64,000 nt of DNA from Bisporella sp. PMI_857 (Eukaryota; Ascomycota; Leotiomycetes; Helotiales; Helotiaceae), in contig JAJSPD010000025.1 of the NCBI GenBank assembly GCA_021307315.1, forward strand, positions 124,001-188,000. The letters are read 5' to 3'. Every line of letters starts with the position of its first letter. The first letter of the stretch is position 1. Under the pieces are notes generated by a model. That model saw only the letters and a program-made list of their open reading frames with translations, made no database searches and was not told where the DNA came from. The position numbers and the translations under genes are program-made. Below, in pieces: positions 24,336-34,851 of the stretch.

Positions 24336-26314
24336 ATGTTGCGAACAAATAATAATTTTTTTCGGCCTCCCTCCTCGCTTTTCAGCTTTGTGTTCGCACA
24401 TCGCCGTGGCCGTCTCCACCCTCAATTGACTAGAATGGCTTCAACGCTCCCTCGACTTCCTATCTTCGAAGCTTTAGCGAAACATGATCCGCAGTCAACG
24501 GTTGTCATACATTCGGTGTCCGGCAGGAAGTTCACATATGGAGAGCTGCTGAAAGATGTGGCAGATGCGAAGGACAATTTGGTCAAGGAGAAAGGCGAGA
24601 GTGTTGCTGGGGATAGGATAGCTTTTCTGATGGAAAATAGCTATGATTATGTAGGTGCGGAATGTCTATTTTGGTTGAGGCTCGGGGAACTGAACTGATC
24701 AATTTTACAGTAACTTTGCTCTCTATTCTCGGCGCACACTCAATTGCTCTTCCTCTAAGTCCAGCATTTCCTCCTCACGAATTACAATATATTGTGGATC
24801 AGAGCCAGGCTTCCTTGTTGTTATCGTCGAAAAAGTTCGAAGAGAAAGCACAGCAGGTCTATAAAGAGGGACTGAAACATAATCCAAAACATGTAAAGAT
24901 AGAAAAGAAGCTTGGGGGAGGGAGTCAAGACAAAATTATACTTGAAGACTCTAAAGAACCAGAGGGAGGTATGATGCTATATACATCAGGGACAACGAAT
25001 CGACCGGTATGCACCCCAAAACTGCTACGATATCATATGATCTAATTGAGATATAGAAAGGGGTTTTACTTCCACTTTCAGTTATGACGGCACAAGCTTC
25101 ATCACTTCAATTGGCATGGAACTACTCTCCGGAAGATCACCTGCTTCACGTCTTGCCTTTACACCATATTCATGGCACCATCAACGCTATTCTCGCTCCA
25201 CTGCTTTCCGGCTCGACGATAGAGTTTATGTTCCCGTTTAATCCAACCGCTGTCTGGAATCGATTTGCATCTCCTTTCCTTTCGTCACCTTCTACGCCAT
25301 CAAGGTCTAAAATTACCTTCTTTACTGTGGTTCCTACGGTATATAATCGTCTGTTAACATCACTTCCGGATCTAGGTCCTAAACAACAGAGAGCAGCTAA
25401 AATTGCCATCTCACCAGAAAATCTACGTCTCAATATATCCGGCTCAGCAGCTTTACCAACACCAACGAAGAAGAAATGGGCTGACCTCAGTAATGGTAAC
25501 ATCCTCCTAGAACGTTACGGTATGACTGAGGTAGGTATGGCTCTTTCTTGCGGCCTTGATAATTCAGATCGGGTAGATGCTTCCGTCGGCTGGCCACTCC
25601 CAACCGTCGAGGTTCGTCTTGTAGATACGGAGACTCATGAAGTAATCCTTCCTGGGGAAGAACTCTCGGCAGATGGCAAAGAGCGGCATGGAGAGATACA
25701 GCTGCGAGGGCCCACTATTTTCAAGGAATACTGGAAGAATCCAGAAGCAACAGCTAAGGAGCATATTGAGGGAGAGGATGGCAAGGGTCGCTGGTTCAAA
25801 ACCGGCGATGTAGCTGTTCGTCGTGATGTTCCATCTGCTGGCCATTCATCACAACCTTGGGCGAAAGGGCCGATGTATTTCATCCTTGGACGACTTTCTG
25901 CTGATATCATTAAGTCTGGAGGTGAGAAAGTGTCAGCACTTGAAGTCGAGCGTGAACTACTTTCTCTACCTCAGGTTTCAGAATGTGCAGTGGTGGCCGT
26001 CCCCAGTGGAAAATGGGGTCACAAAGTGGGTGCGGTCATTATGCTCACCTCGTTGGGCCAAACTGCGGGCAGGAATGGGGGCAGGTGGGGCCCGCTAGAT
26101 ATGAGACGGGCGTTGAAGGAAAGGCTGGTGGGATACAAGATTCCCCAGCTTATGAAAGTTGTTGAAGAGATCCCAAGGAATGCGATGGGTAAAAGTGAGT
26201 AATTTTGCGTTTGTCGTATCTTTGAATACAATGCTAATGGGATGGATAGTAAATAAGAAGGTCCTGGTGCAGACGGTGTTTGCAGAAGATCATAGTGACG
26301 TAGAATTACCGTAG
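24336..26314 (+). CDS. Acyl-CoA synthetase of the ACSF3 (malonyl-CoA synthetase) type
   Basis: ATP-dependent acid:CoA ligase of the adenylate-forming family, most like ACSF3/malonyl-CoA synthetase; the substrate is inferred. Exons 24336-24654, 24711-25006, 25057-26194 and 26250-26314 give about 605 aa. Motifs: MMLYTSGTTNRPKGV across intron 2 (P-loop), LPLHHIHGTINAILAPLLSG (typical of this subfamily), LLERYGMTEVGMALS, FKTGDVAV, and the terminal GKINKKVLV with the catalytic lysine, assembled across the last intron. Two starts are possible. ATG 24336 (A at -3) adds 33 residues rich in Arg, Ser and Phe with no acids, a good mitochondrial leader; ATG 24435 (A at -3, G at +4) starts MASTLPRLPIFEAL. 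Mitochondrial malonyl-CoA would feed mitochondrial fatty acid synthesis and lipoic acid. Confidence 0.9.
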
Positions 26315-27006
26315 AGGCTTAGAGAAAATAATATAATGTAATATAATGAGAAGCCATTCGCATGTAATCCCTGCATCTATGTACCGTGCAATCTTTTTCG
26401 ACTTGGCAGTATATCACTGATTCATTTTGGATGTGTTTCTCGTGACCAGATTAAGCCAGATCAGAAGTTGATGCCCTCAACCAGGGTAGTATGTATAATA
26501 AATATGCGCACTTACTCCGGAGCTCACAATAAAAAATTAGTAAGACATTATATCTTGAGATCTAGATGATAATGTCTTTTAAAGAGCAGTGCTCAGCTAC
26601 GCTGGAGATTTTTGGGTAGGATCCGAGCTTTCGGTAGCTTTCCTTCATCGTAAGTCATCTTGGCACGTTATGTAGACAGAATGATATAGGGTGACAAAAG
26701 CTGCGGACGGCCTGGTATGGTCTTGTGTGGGTATGGATCTAGCATCTCGGTTCGGTTCAAATATGTCAAAACCTTTGGGCATCTGTGTAAAGTCTAAAGA
26801 ATGTCCCTGTTCAAATTCTCCTCTCCGCTCATGCGAGCTTTATGGCCATTTATGAAAACTTAAGCAAGTTTAAAAGGGGCACGGTTTGCTGCCAACCACC
26901 GAATAGGAATTCGCGCCATGCAAATGCCAATTTAAGGATAAAGTAATATTTTTGTTTTCTGGCTTTCTTTACTTTTGGTTGAGCTTTAAGCCAAAATAAA
27001 TATAAT
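26315..27006. other. Intergenic, no gene seen
   Basis: Spacer leading into the AT-rich island, with stop codons in all frames. I see no feature before the inverted-repeat element. Confidence 0.5.
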
Positions 27007-27013
27007 ATAAAAA

Positions 27014-27087
27014 ACGGCAAATATCTCAAATACCATCAAAAAGTCGATAAATATCTGAAATACCACCACTGAATTTGGAGGCTTTCT
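27014..27087 (+). repeat. Left terminal inverted repeat
   Basis: 74 bp pairing with 27946-28019 (6 mismatches). It contains two copies of an ATATCTxAAATACCA unit; the x base is C then G here and G then C in the other end, so the two half-units are swapped between the ends. Confidence 0.9.
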
Positions 27088-27102
27088 CATATACCACAAA
27101 TG

Positions 27103-27230
27103 ATGGTATTTCAGAAAGCCACCAAATAATTGATGGTATTTAAGAAAGCCCCCAACACTCTTAAATTTTTAATGGTATTTCAGAAAGCCACTAAATAATT
27201 GATAGTATTTAAGAAAGCTTTCAACACTTG
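27103..27230 (+). repeat. Subterminal tandem repeats, TGGTATTT(C/A)AGAAAGCC
   Basis: Two units of about 60 bp with a 69-bp period. Each holds two copies of a roughly 17-bp motif (TGGTATTTCAGAAAGCC and TGGTATTTAAGAAAGCC), giving four near-identical direct copies. Such subterminal arrays are often transposase-binding sites; that role is inferred. Confidence 0.8.
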
Positions 27231-27813
27231 CTGTAAACACGTTGTATGTTACAGTACGTAGAATAAAAGCAACGGCTCAAAGTAATATAGGTAAAAATCG
27301 AGAATAACAAAACTACAGAACTATAAAAGCAGAAAGAAAGCATATATACAGAAGCTTTAATTACGTGACGTTCCGCGTGATCTTTAATATAAGTGCTTTA
27401 CGGACTATTAGGCTATATGACAGTATTATATACTTTAAACTATTTGTATTCGAAGCTTAAAAGTAACTTGCAAGAAAACAAATATAGAATTCTACATAAG
27501 TTATAACAACTTTTTTTATTTTATTTTTAGAATTACAAGCTCTAATTTTGAACTTGCAGTTGCGCAGCGTTTAATATACAATATTGAATCGTTTTTTATT
27601 TGAATAAGTAGTTTTTTATAATTCAGAAGCGTTTGCAACAAAGCTTTTAATAGCTAATTTAGCTAAAAAAAAATATCAAGAAACGTAAAGCTTATTTCGA
27701 AAGCTATAATACGATATCAATAAAATTACAATTGAAAAGAATAAAAGGATTTCAAGTTACAATAGTATTAAAGTTTGTAAGTCATGTGTTTTAGTCTTTT
27801 GGCGGCAAATAGT

Positions 27814-27920
27814 AGTACGTTAAATATCTGCCAACAAAATGATAGTATTTCAGATATTCTAGTAGTTACAAGTAATCTTTCTGAAATACCATCATTTTGT
27901 TGGCAGATATCTGACGTACC
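27814..27920. repeat. Internal foldback with 41-bp arms
   Basis: Arms 27814-27854 and 27880-27920 are inverted copies with 4 mismatches, separated by a 25-nt loop. The core CTGCCAACAAAATGAT is perfectly paired. At all four mismatches the left arm carries A or T where the other arm, read in the same direction, has G or C. Confidence 0.85.
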
Positions 27921-27945
27921 ACTGTTTCAAAACGGTGGTACGCCC

Positions 27946-28019
27946 AGAAAGCCTCCAAATTTAGTGGTGGTATTTGAGATATTTACTGACTTTTCGATGG
28001 TATTTCAGATATTTGCCGT
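27946..28019 (-). repeat. Right terminal inverted repeat
   Basis: Partner of 27014-27087, ending in TTTGCCGT. A smaller inverted repeat, GTACCAC...GTGGTAC (27916-27941), lies just inside it. Confidence 0.9.
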
Positions 28020-28033
28020 ATAAAAAATTATTG

Positions 28034-28830
28034 TCAAAGTATTCCAACTTTCTTCATAGCTTTCATTGATATAAATATACTTAAATTACTAATGATCACT
28101 AGACTACCGGATCGCTCTTGCCTTCCAAAAGCTACCCACTGCGGAACTCGCACCCATATCATCTCTCTATCTTTCACATCATCTACCATAATAGTGCCTT
28201 CCATAACACTAGAATTCTCCAGCGCCCAGCGCCGCGAAACCCCAATCTTAGCTCCGCTTTCTGCCCGTGGCGTCACCCAGCTGCCATCTCGATAGAAGTA
28301 GGCCGTCGTGAACCCTCTGCCAGTGATGTCACCCTTCCTGTTCTGCAGTAGGACCTCACCCTCTCGGAATAGCGTGCTAGACGTCAAACCCACTCGCTCG
28401 TGCCCGTGTAAGGATCCCGGTAAGTCGTCTTGTGCGTCGTAAACAGTGACGAGGTTACAAAGCCCTTATCCAGGTAAAGGGGCACGACATGATCTTTCTC
28501 CGATCCATTATTGTGAAGCTTCTGGAGAAACAGGGGATGCGGTTCAATGCCAGTCTCATTCGGTCTCGAACCTGATATCAACAAAAGCTCGATGAAACGC
28601 TTCGAGGGGTCAGAGTAAGTATCAGGATGTGTCGTTTTCATATGTGCATCAATCTCCTCAGCCAGACTCTATATTCTGTTCTCCTGCATGAGATTAGCAG
28701 TTACAACTGGCCAGTCAAAGCCCCTCGCCGCTACAAGGAGGCGGTTAATGTAGGATTGCGGAAGAGAACACTGTTACACCTCAAGAGAAAGTGCGTCTTT
28801 TCCCGGAGAAGGCTAAGGTAAACCGGCTGA
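28034..28830 (-). pseudogene. Broken class IV aminotransferase / aminodeoxychorismate lyase-like gene
   Basis: The two halves of a PabC-like PLP enzyme lie in different frames. Upstream (28830-28400): an eroded N-terminus with stops, then DPSKRFIELLL, PLYLDKG and SLFTTHKTTYRDPYTG, matching the fungal family's segment before the active-site loop. Downstream (28393-28034): RVGLTSSTLF, EVLLQNRKGDITGRGFTTAYF, WVTPRAESGAKIG and RRWALEN, the conserved C-terminal half. A one-base shift near 28395 separates them, and further stops precede residue 80. The intact enzyme would release pyruvate from aminodeoxychorismate to make p-aminobenzoate, or act on a related substrate. The 5' third, including the start, is not recognisable. 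The mobile element ends only 15 bp downstream. Confidence 0.75.
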
Positions 28831-30352
28831 GTATGCGAAGGTGCTAATAATCTCGAAGTTAGGGGTAGCAGCGATTGCCGCTACATCGACTGATGGAGCC
28901 ATAGCGAGAGATATAGAGGTTCATACAAAGACTATGCTAGAAAGTGTAAGTACAAGATTGCATATTTTTCCCATGAAAAAGGAGTTTTCAGACCGGGGTT
29001 CAGTAATTATACTCCATTGCTATAGTGTTTATGATTTGAATGGATCGTGTCTAGGCCGGTATCGTCTAGACACGGATCGTACAGCTCGTGCGGCGCAGGT
29101 AGAACCTAATAGAGCTATATGGAGATTAATATAAAGCAGAGTGGAGGTAGTTTTACTTTTTTAAACGATGGTGCAGCTGCTTAGGGTCCTATCTCCTCTT
29201 GAGAGCTCCGGCTTTCCTAAAACTCTTTTTCATTGACTTATGCTTTACCCCAGAGATTTTGTTGTGGGAGCTGCCTGGAACACCTCTGCGCCTTAGGCTT
29301 TAATTGCAACCTTATTGTTTGTTGTTGTTGGTTATTGTTTTACCTTTATTGTACTTAAAGTGTGGAAAAGGAAAAGTACTATTTAGCTGGCAAATCGTTG
29401 ACCCACTTTCGACCAAGCTACGACTTATTACAATAGAGAACTATACTAGAAATAGAAGGCGTTATTGCCGAAGTCGACGATTTTAAAAAAAGGGTAATGC
29501 TATGTGAGAAGATCTTAGGTGGCAAGCTGGTGGATCGTACGTAATAAGTAGGGAATAAGTAGGGAGCGCGATTCAAAAGAAATAGAGGCAATGATTAGCT
29601 TGTATATAGAGAGTGCATATATAGCGGAACATTTAGGAGTTGTATCACCCTACCTCCCAGTGAACATAAAATGCCAGACTATTTCTAGTAGGGGAATGAT
29701 GTAAAGCCCAACTTGGACTAGAATTATCTCAAAAGCCAATTATTCGAAGAACAAGACTATAAATATTCATTATAAATGACCCTCTGATCAATTGAATTCA
29801 ATTAAAATTTTGATATTTAGTAAGAGAATCGTTGTTCAACAAGTCGATCAAAACGAGACATCTACGACACTCCTTTAAAAAAGTCCAGCTTGTTTTGTCC
29901 ACCAGGAGCCCGCTTACTAACTTATAGGATTATCAATTTTGATTGGACAGCTAGTTTGGAAAGCGATGCACGTAAGCATCTTCTTTTTTATTTGAACATT
30001 TCTAATTCATGAATTCACATGGGTTCATAATATCCTCCGCGCTGCTCTGATGTGATTATGATTGTGATTTATAATCTTTATTCTACTTTTTCAATTCCTA
30101 GCTCAGCGCGAGTGGTGACAAAAGCCATCGCAATAGTGTCTGCACCTCAAGGAAGATTAAGTCGACCTTGCAGAGACATACTATAGAACTAGAATTCTTG
30201 ATTCATAGACAGAGCCTCGGGTCTCTTGGTCCAATCTAAGTGTTTTGGCCTTCATATACTGTGCGATTGTGTAGCCATTGTTCCCAATCGAGGTTTTGCA
30301 GACAAGAAATTACCGATTCGAGAGCGGAACTTCCCTCCGCATCCATAACCCC
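28831..30352. other. AT-rich gene-poor stretch
   Basis: About 1.5 kb with stops in all frames. A 97-codon plus-strand frame (28841-29134) and a 60-codon frame at 29304 show no recognisable domain. GTT-rich low-complexity sequence occurs near 29312-29345. It may hold old transposon debris, but I cannot name any. Confidence 0.45.
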
Positions 30353-32148
30353 ATGCCTCCTCACAATCGGCCTCTATCAATTGTTGGATCTAAGCCAGTT
30401 ACCGATAAACCCAAATTAGCCCCTAAAATCAGGGAGTTTCAGCCTTTGACCGGCAGTAAGTATTATCTCAAATTGAACAAGATAAAATAAATGACTAATG
30501 ATTCCAACAGAATTCAAAGCGTAAGTACCAAATTGGTGGTGACTTGATATCTCGAAGATAGTCCACTGATCTTCTGATAGAGTTAAGGAGAAGCCTCAGA
30601 ATGTTATACCAGACTTTGAATTCATTACAACATCTGGAACCCAGCAATATGCTTCTCAGCAGGTCCGTTCAAAAGCTCGTGCACATATAATGCGAAAACA
30701 TCATCGGAAGAGCAACAATCGAAATGAAAAAGCCGAAGATGAGGAAGAGACGCCAGCCACCAATAAAATAGAACAGATATCAAGTTTTGGCCGGCTCATT
30801 ACCAAACCGCAAGCTCCATGCAGCACTGCAAAGGGCTCAGTTGTAGATTCTTTCAATGCTTTCAAAGCTACAGGTATGTGTGCATATAACGATGACATAG
30901 AATTCAAGCTAATTGAAAATTAGACACACCACAGACCAAAATCTCAATCTTTGATAGTCCGTCTGAAACCAGTTTGATGATCACGGAAACCAACAATTAT
31001 TCGAGCGTGACAATATCCCCACAGTCACTCGAGTTGCTTAGCCATTGTGAGTCCATAATTATCTTAATACATTCCACACAAGCTAATACCGAAACAAAGT
31101 CATTAAAGCATTTGTCAAGGCTGTAATTCCATTGAAACCTCAACATGAGCATGACTTATTTACCGACGTAGTGAGCTCGCCTGGTTGTTATCATGGAGCT
31201 CTTTTAGTTGCAACAGCACATCTCTCAGTCATAAAGACCAATCAAATACCCGTAGCGTCCTTCTATCACCTTGGTGAAGCCATCAAACACGTCAATTTGC
31301 TCCTTGATAATCCTGAGGCGCAAACGCAGGATACTACCATAACTGCGGTTGGATATTTGGCCATCTTTGAAGTAGTTACCTTTTCACTCGCATGTTCATA
31401 CTGACTAACAGCCCTCAGGCTGCCACAAATCATGAACCAGAGACTTCTTCAATCCATTTCAACGGGCTAGAAAAACTATTGAAGCTCCGTCAATCCCGAA
31501 AACAGCCACTCAACGATGGATACCTTTCAAACTTCATCAAGGGGTATTGCGACACAGCACGGGGTCACATGCGATGTCTTGTGTTAACACATTAATATCC
31601 ATAGTCGACCTCTCGAACTGCTCTGCCAACAAAGTCGCGCCTCAGTTCCAACCATTCAGCGACCAGTCGCAGCCTCTTAGTACTTAAGGCTCGAAACATA
31701 TGTGGAAAAAGTCTTCCTCCAATGGAATAAATTTGATTCAGAATCGATATGCCTCACCCTGCCAAATCTTCCAGCGAGAGAGCAGGAGGGAATAGACACA
31801 CTGCATTAAAGTCTTTCAGAGGCTCCCTAACTATCCCATCTACAACCCAAGCTTGACCTACCTAACATCAACGAAGATCTGCAGTCCTTCTATCTGGACA
31901 GCGTGATGCATCTCGAGTGGGTGATCAACCGATCGTTTGCGGGGACCGCCTGTGAGTCTTGCTATATGCGTCCTTTGCATGCGAGCACGACATATCTGGA
32001 AGACCGCAGGTTGACATCCTGCTGTACGGTATTTGCTCGGGAGGATCATCGGTGGCTGAAATCTCGTCTAGATGATATGAAGAAACAATTGGGGCTCGAG
32101 ACTTGGTGCGAGGCGAAAGGCTGTTCTGCAGGAGTACGCATGGGTTGA
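30353..32148 (+). pseudogene. Fungal-specific transcription-factor-like gene ('tachykinin family' type), probably decayed
   Basis: The 5' half splices cleanly: 30353-30455, 30511-30520 (a 10-nt exon), 30581-30873, 30924-31046, 31100-31371, and an exon from 31419 that stays open to a stop at 31595. It reads a short polar N-terminus, then PDFEFITTSGTQQ and a basic RSKARAHIMRKHHRKS block. A helical region follows (GALLVATAHLSVIK, FYHLGEAIKHVNLLL, FNGLEKLLKLRQSR) that fits the Fungal_trans_2 domain found in genes annotated as tachykinin family protein. After about 31540 the frame breaks. The best splice leads to a stop within 30 codons, and later similar-looking pieces (31862-32148) are in another frame. 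There is no Zn2Cys6 motif. I judge it truncated or a pseudogene; an unusual splice pattern could still rescue it. Confidence 0.55.
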
Positions 32149-32608
32149 GTCAATCTCGCAGCTAACTCAGACTTTTCGCGAAGGCATCTTGAATTAAAAA
32201 AAGTACTTTCATAAATAAAACAGCTCTCAACGGAGCATATATTTGAATTCGAACCATATATTCTGACAATTCCTAAATATATACTATACCTCGTGAGCAG
32301 ATTGGTATGATCAGGATGAAAATGTGGACCAACTCGCCCGAAGACCTCAGCCGCTTGTTACAGCACACTGCACCTTCATCTTATTCTGCAATTTCGTTTG
32401 ATCCAGTTTTTAATATCGGTGATTTGATTACTTCTTATCCACACCGCGAATACAAGTCTTGAAGAACGCATAAACATGCACATTGCCTAACCACGACTTC
32501 TATCCTGCATCTTCGAGAACTCATGGCCAGATCCTTTTCTCAGTAATGCTCCCACCAACCATGCTTCTCATAATTTTCTCCACAAACTTTCGAAACCAAA
32601 CTAGGAGC
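32149..32608. other. Intergenic, no gene seen
   Basis: AT-rich 460 bp with short chance frames only. Confidence 0.45.
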
Positions 32609-33187
32609 TTAGATAAATACTCTAACGAGCTCAACCTTCTGACATGTAGGATTCTGCGGAACTCCACTTCCCAATACCCAAGCAAGTGTCTCGTAGACAT
32701 ACCCATACCGCGTCATGCACACCCACCACCGAGAATACGCCTCCGTCCCGCCCTTCGGCGGGCTAACTGTATCGTCCGCGAACCCAACGACCCGGAGCTC
32801 GCCTTGCTCAGTGATGTTTACTAGCGTCCCGCTCCGGCTCGGCGTGAACAGCGGAAGCGCGACGTTGCTAGAGGGATCATAGGATAAGCCCATAGGCTCG
32901 AAGAGGTCGAAGTTGCTGCCAGATAGGAGGTAGTTGAGCAGACCCACAGTTCTGATGGGTGGATCTTGCGTGGATAACGAGGTGTAGTTGAGGCGGAAGG
33001 GGGATGCGAAGCCGGTGCAGAGTGCTTCGATGGCGGCGCCTTCGTGGCAGGCTCCGAGGGCGGTACCGTTTAGGGTTTGGTTTGGCGAGAGGACTATGAG
33101 GTTAAACGGGCCGGTTTGGTCAGAGTAGAATTGCGCGATGGCTTTTGTTACTGCCATAGCGAGGAGAGAGGTGATGGTAACTCGCAT
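32609..33187 (-). CDS. Small secreted protein, resembles DUF7907
   Basis: A single-exon 192-aa protein. Residues 1-18 (MRVTITSLLAMAVTKAIA) form a signal peptide ending at an AQ site. The mature part starts YSDQTGPFNLIVLSPNQTLN and continues ACHEGAAIEALC, a pattern I recall from fungal secreted proteins grouped as DUF7907. Four cysteines (ACH, ALC, VCM and TC near the end) could make two disulfides, and several N-x-S/T sites suggest glycosylation. Function is unknown. It is the only clearly intact gene between 26.3 and 34.8 kb. Confidence 0.8.
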   Translation of the reverse strand: MRVTITSLLAMAVTKAIAQFYSDQTGPFNLIVLSPNQTLNGTALGACHEGAAIEALCTGFASPFRLNYTSLSTQDPPIRTVGLLNYLLSGSNFDLFEPMGLSYDPSSNVALPLFTPSRSGTLVNITEQGELRVVGFADDTVSPPKGGTEAYSRWWVCMTRYGYVYETLAWVLGSGVPQNPTCQKVELVRVFI

Positions 33188-34851
33188 TGTGTTTCTTGTT
33201 ATGTATTGAGGCGAACTGTGATTACAGATGTCTTTGTAATGTTTTTGATAGGAGGGTTCGGAATATTGAGAGGAGGAGAGGAAGGAAAGGACGGAATTCT
33301 GGTATGTAGCTGCCTCCTACATGTAGGCTATGGTCTGGCTTTCGGGGAAGGAGGGAAGGGTAAGACATGAGATGTCATATTATCGCCTTTATCACCTCCA
33401 GCGAATACGATATATGAGAGTTTGTAGGACAGGTGGGAGTATATATTGCACTCTGTGTTAAGATAATGAAACGTATTTCGAATTTCCAATGCACTGCGGT
33501 CTACCGATCCGGACACTATCGTTGTGCGACCTAGTGAAATCCTCCTGACTGCAAGGTCCTGTTTAATTCTTTGTAGGCCTCAGGCTCGAGAAGCCCAAAT
33601 CTTGACTATACTATGGTATTATGGTCTTCGACATCCGGAACAAGTCCGATCTAGGAGGAGGTGGTGGGACTATCTAAGCAATGGAAATATCCTTGGCTTG
33701 ATTTCGACCAATTGTGGACATCTCAAAATCCTATGGCGTCTATCGAAAAGTCTCGAATTTTGGGGTGCCTTTGCTTATAAAATGCGTGATATTCTTGGTA
33801 AAGCATTCTTTGCATGGAATGTACAACGTGATAGGTGTCACAATAAAGTATCATCTCAGCATGGCTCTTATCGAGCTCAAGGTTTATTCAGTTCTTGTTA
33901 TCCTGGAATATTCAAATCTGAATATCTGAAGAACTACAAATAACGTTACTCGATTAATTTCAGCTCCAGTAATATGCGCCAACCAAGGGGTCGTGTGGAT
34001 AATTGGTGTCGACTATTTAATCTTGCGGGCCAATGCCAAGGATGTTATTGACAAAAAAGGTCTCGAACAGCGAAAGCCTGCTGTAACCTTACTTCACTAC
34101 ATAGTATGAAGCTTAATACTAATAGCTTTACAGAGGTAAATCTACTTGTGTCACAGTGACTGCGGGTGATGTTGAAATAAGCTTAACCCCGGTTAGCGGA
34201 CCTTTGACCTCCATTGATAACCCACCTCCCTCAGGTTGGCATTCTCGAGGCTATGATGGCAATACCTCGAGCACGAACTCACCCACGGGGTGGTACCCTC
34301 GCAGGTGCGGCTGTAGCAGCTGGTGTAAAGCGTTAGGAAGACGGTCATTTATAAACAGTTGTCGGAGGAGGCATGGAAGATCTTGTTGCCGCTAACAATT
34401 GTTAATCATATTGTGGATAGGTTAAGGCACTTCCAGGATTATGGGTATTATGGCAAGAACATGGACGAGAAGGTCGGATGGTCAGTAGACCGGGCGGTGG
34501 GGAAATTGAGTACTTGTATATACTATAAGACTAGTGGTTGTGGTGAAACTAATTTGGAGTTACAGAAATATATGATGAATTCTAAGAAAAGAGACTTCGA
34601 CTATGTCCTTCTATATTTGAACTTCCACTTGGGTTCTTGTCTTTGCCTTGTCGAGGCGGTTCCTGGTGTTTTTATTTCCACCACATTCATGTTCTCAGGT
34701 TTAAGTATCTGAGACGGCAGATTCTTTCAGCATGGGAAATAATTGGCATGGTGCTTTGTGTGTATGCGAATAGTTGAACGAAAACTACAAAATATGCAAT
34801 TGGGTATCCGCTCAGAGTCCTCCATATAAGCCACTTTTTTTTTATATGACA
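33188..34851. other. Gene-poor stretch with one possible coding remnant
   Basis: Most of this 1.66 kb shows no usable frame. At 34150-34310 a plus-strand frame is rich in Pro, Ser, Thr and Gly (SLTPVSGPLTSIDNPPPSGW), like the linker or tail of a secreted fungal enzyme. It has no start, no catalytic domain and soon degenerates. I cannot name a parent gene. Confidence 0.4.

Larger units (their letters stand above)
27014..28019. mobile_element. Non-autonomous inverted-repeat (MITE/foldback-like) element, 1,006 bp
   Basis: Bounded by 74-bp inverted ends that match at 68 of 74 positions, both starting ACGGCAAATATCT. The flanks are ATAAAAA at 27007-27013 and again at 28020-28026, a candidate 7-bp target duplication (8 bp if the shared A is counted). 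Low complexity makes this duplication less certain. The inside is AT-rich with no credible coding frame, so it would depend on a transposase from elsewhere. It carries tandem repeats near the left end and a long foldback near the right end. The TIR length, size and subterminal repeats suggest a cut-and-paste element; superfamily not determined. Confidence 0.8.

Noticed and set aside
27784..28023. 79-codon frame inside the inverted-repeat element
   Set aside because: Consists almost wholly of the repeat arms read as protein.
33524..33943. 139-codon plus-strand frame
   Set aside because: No domain, no signal peptide, overlapped by another frame; looks like chance.
34150..34400. Possible secreted-enzyme linker remnant
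   Set aside because: Pro/Ser/Thr-rich text alone cannot identify a parent family and no catalytic part is nearby.
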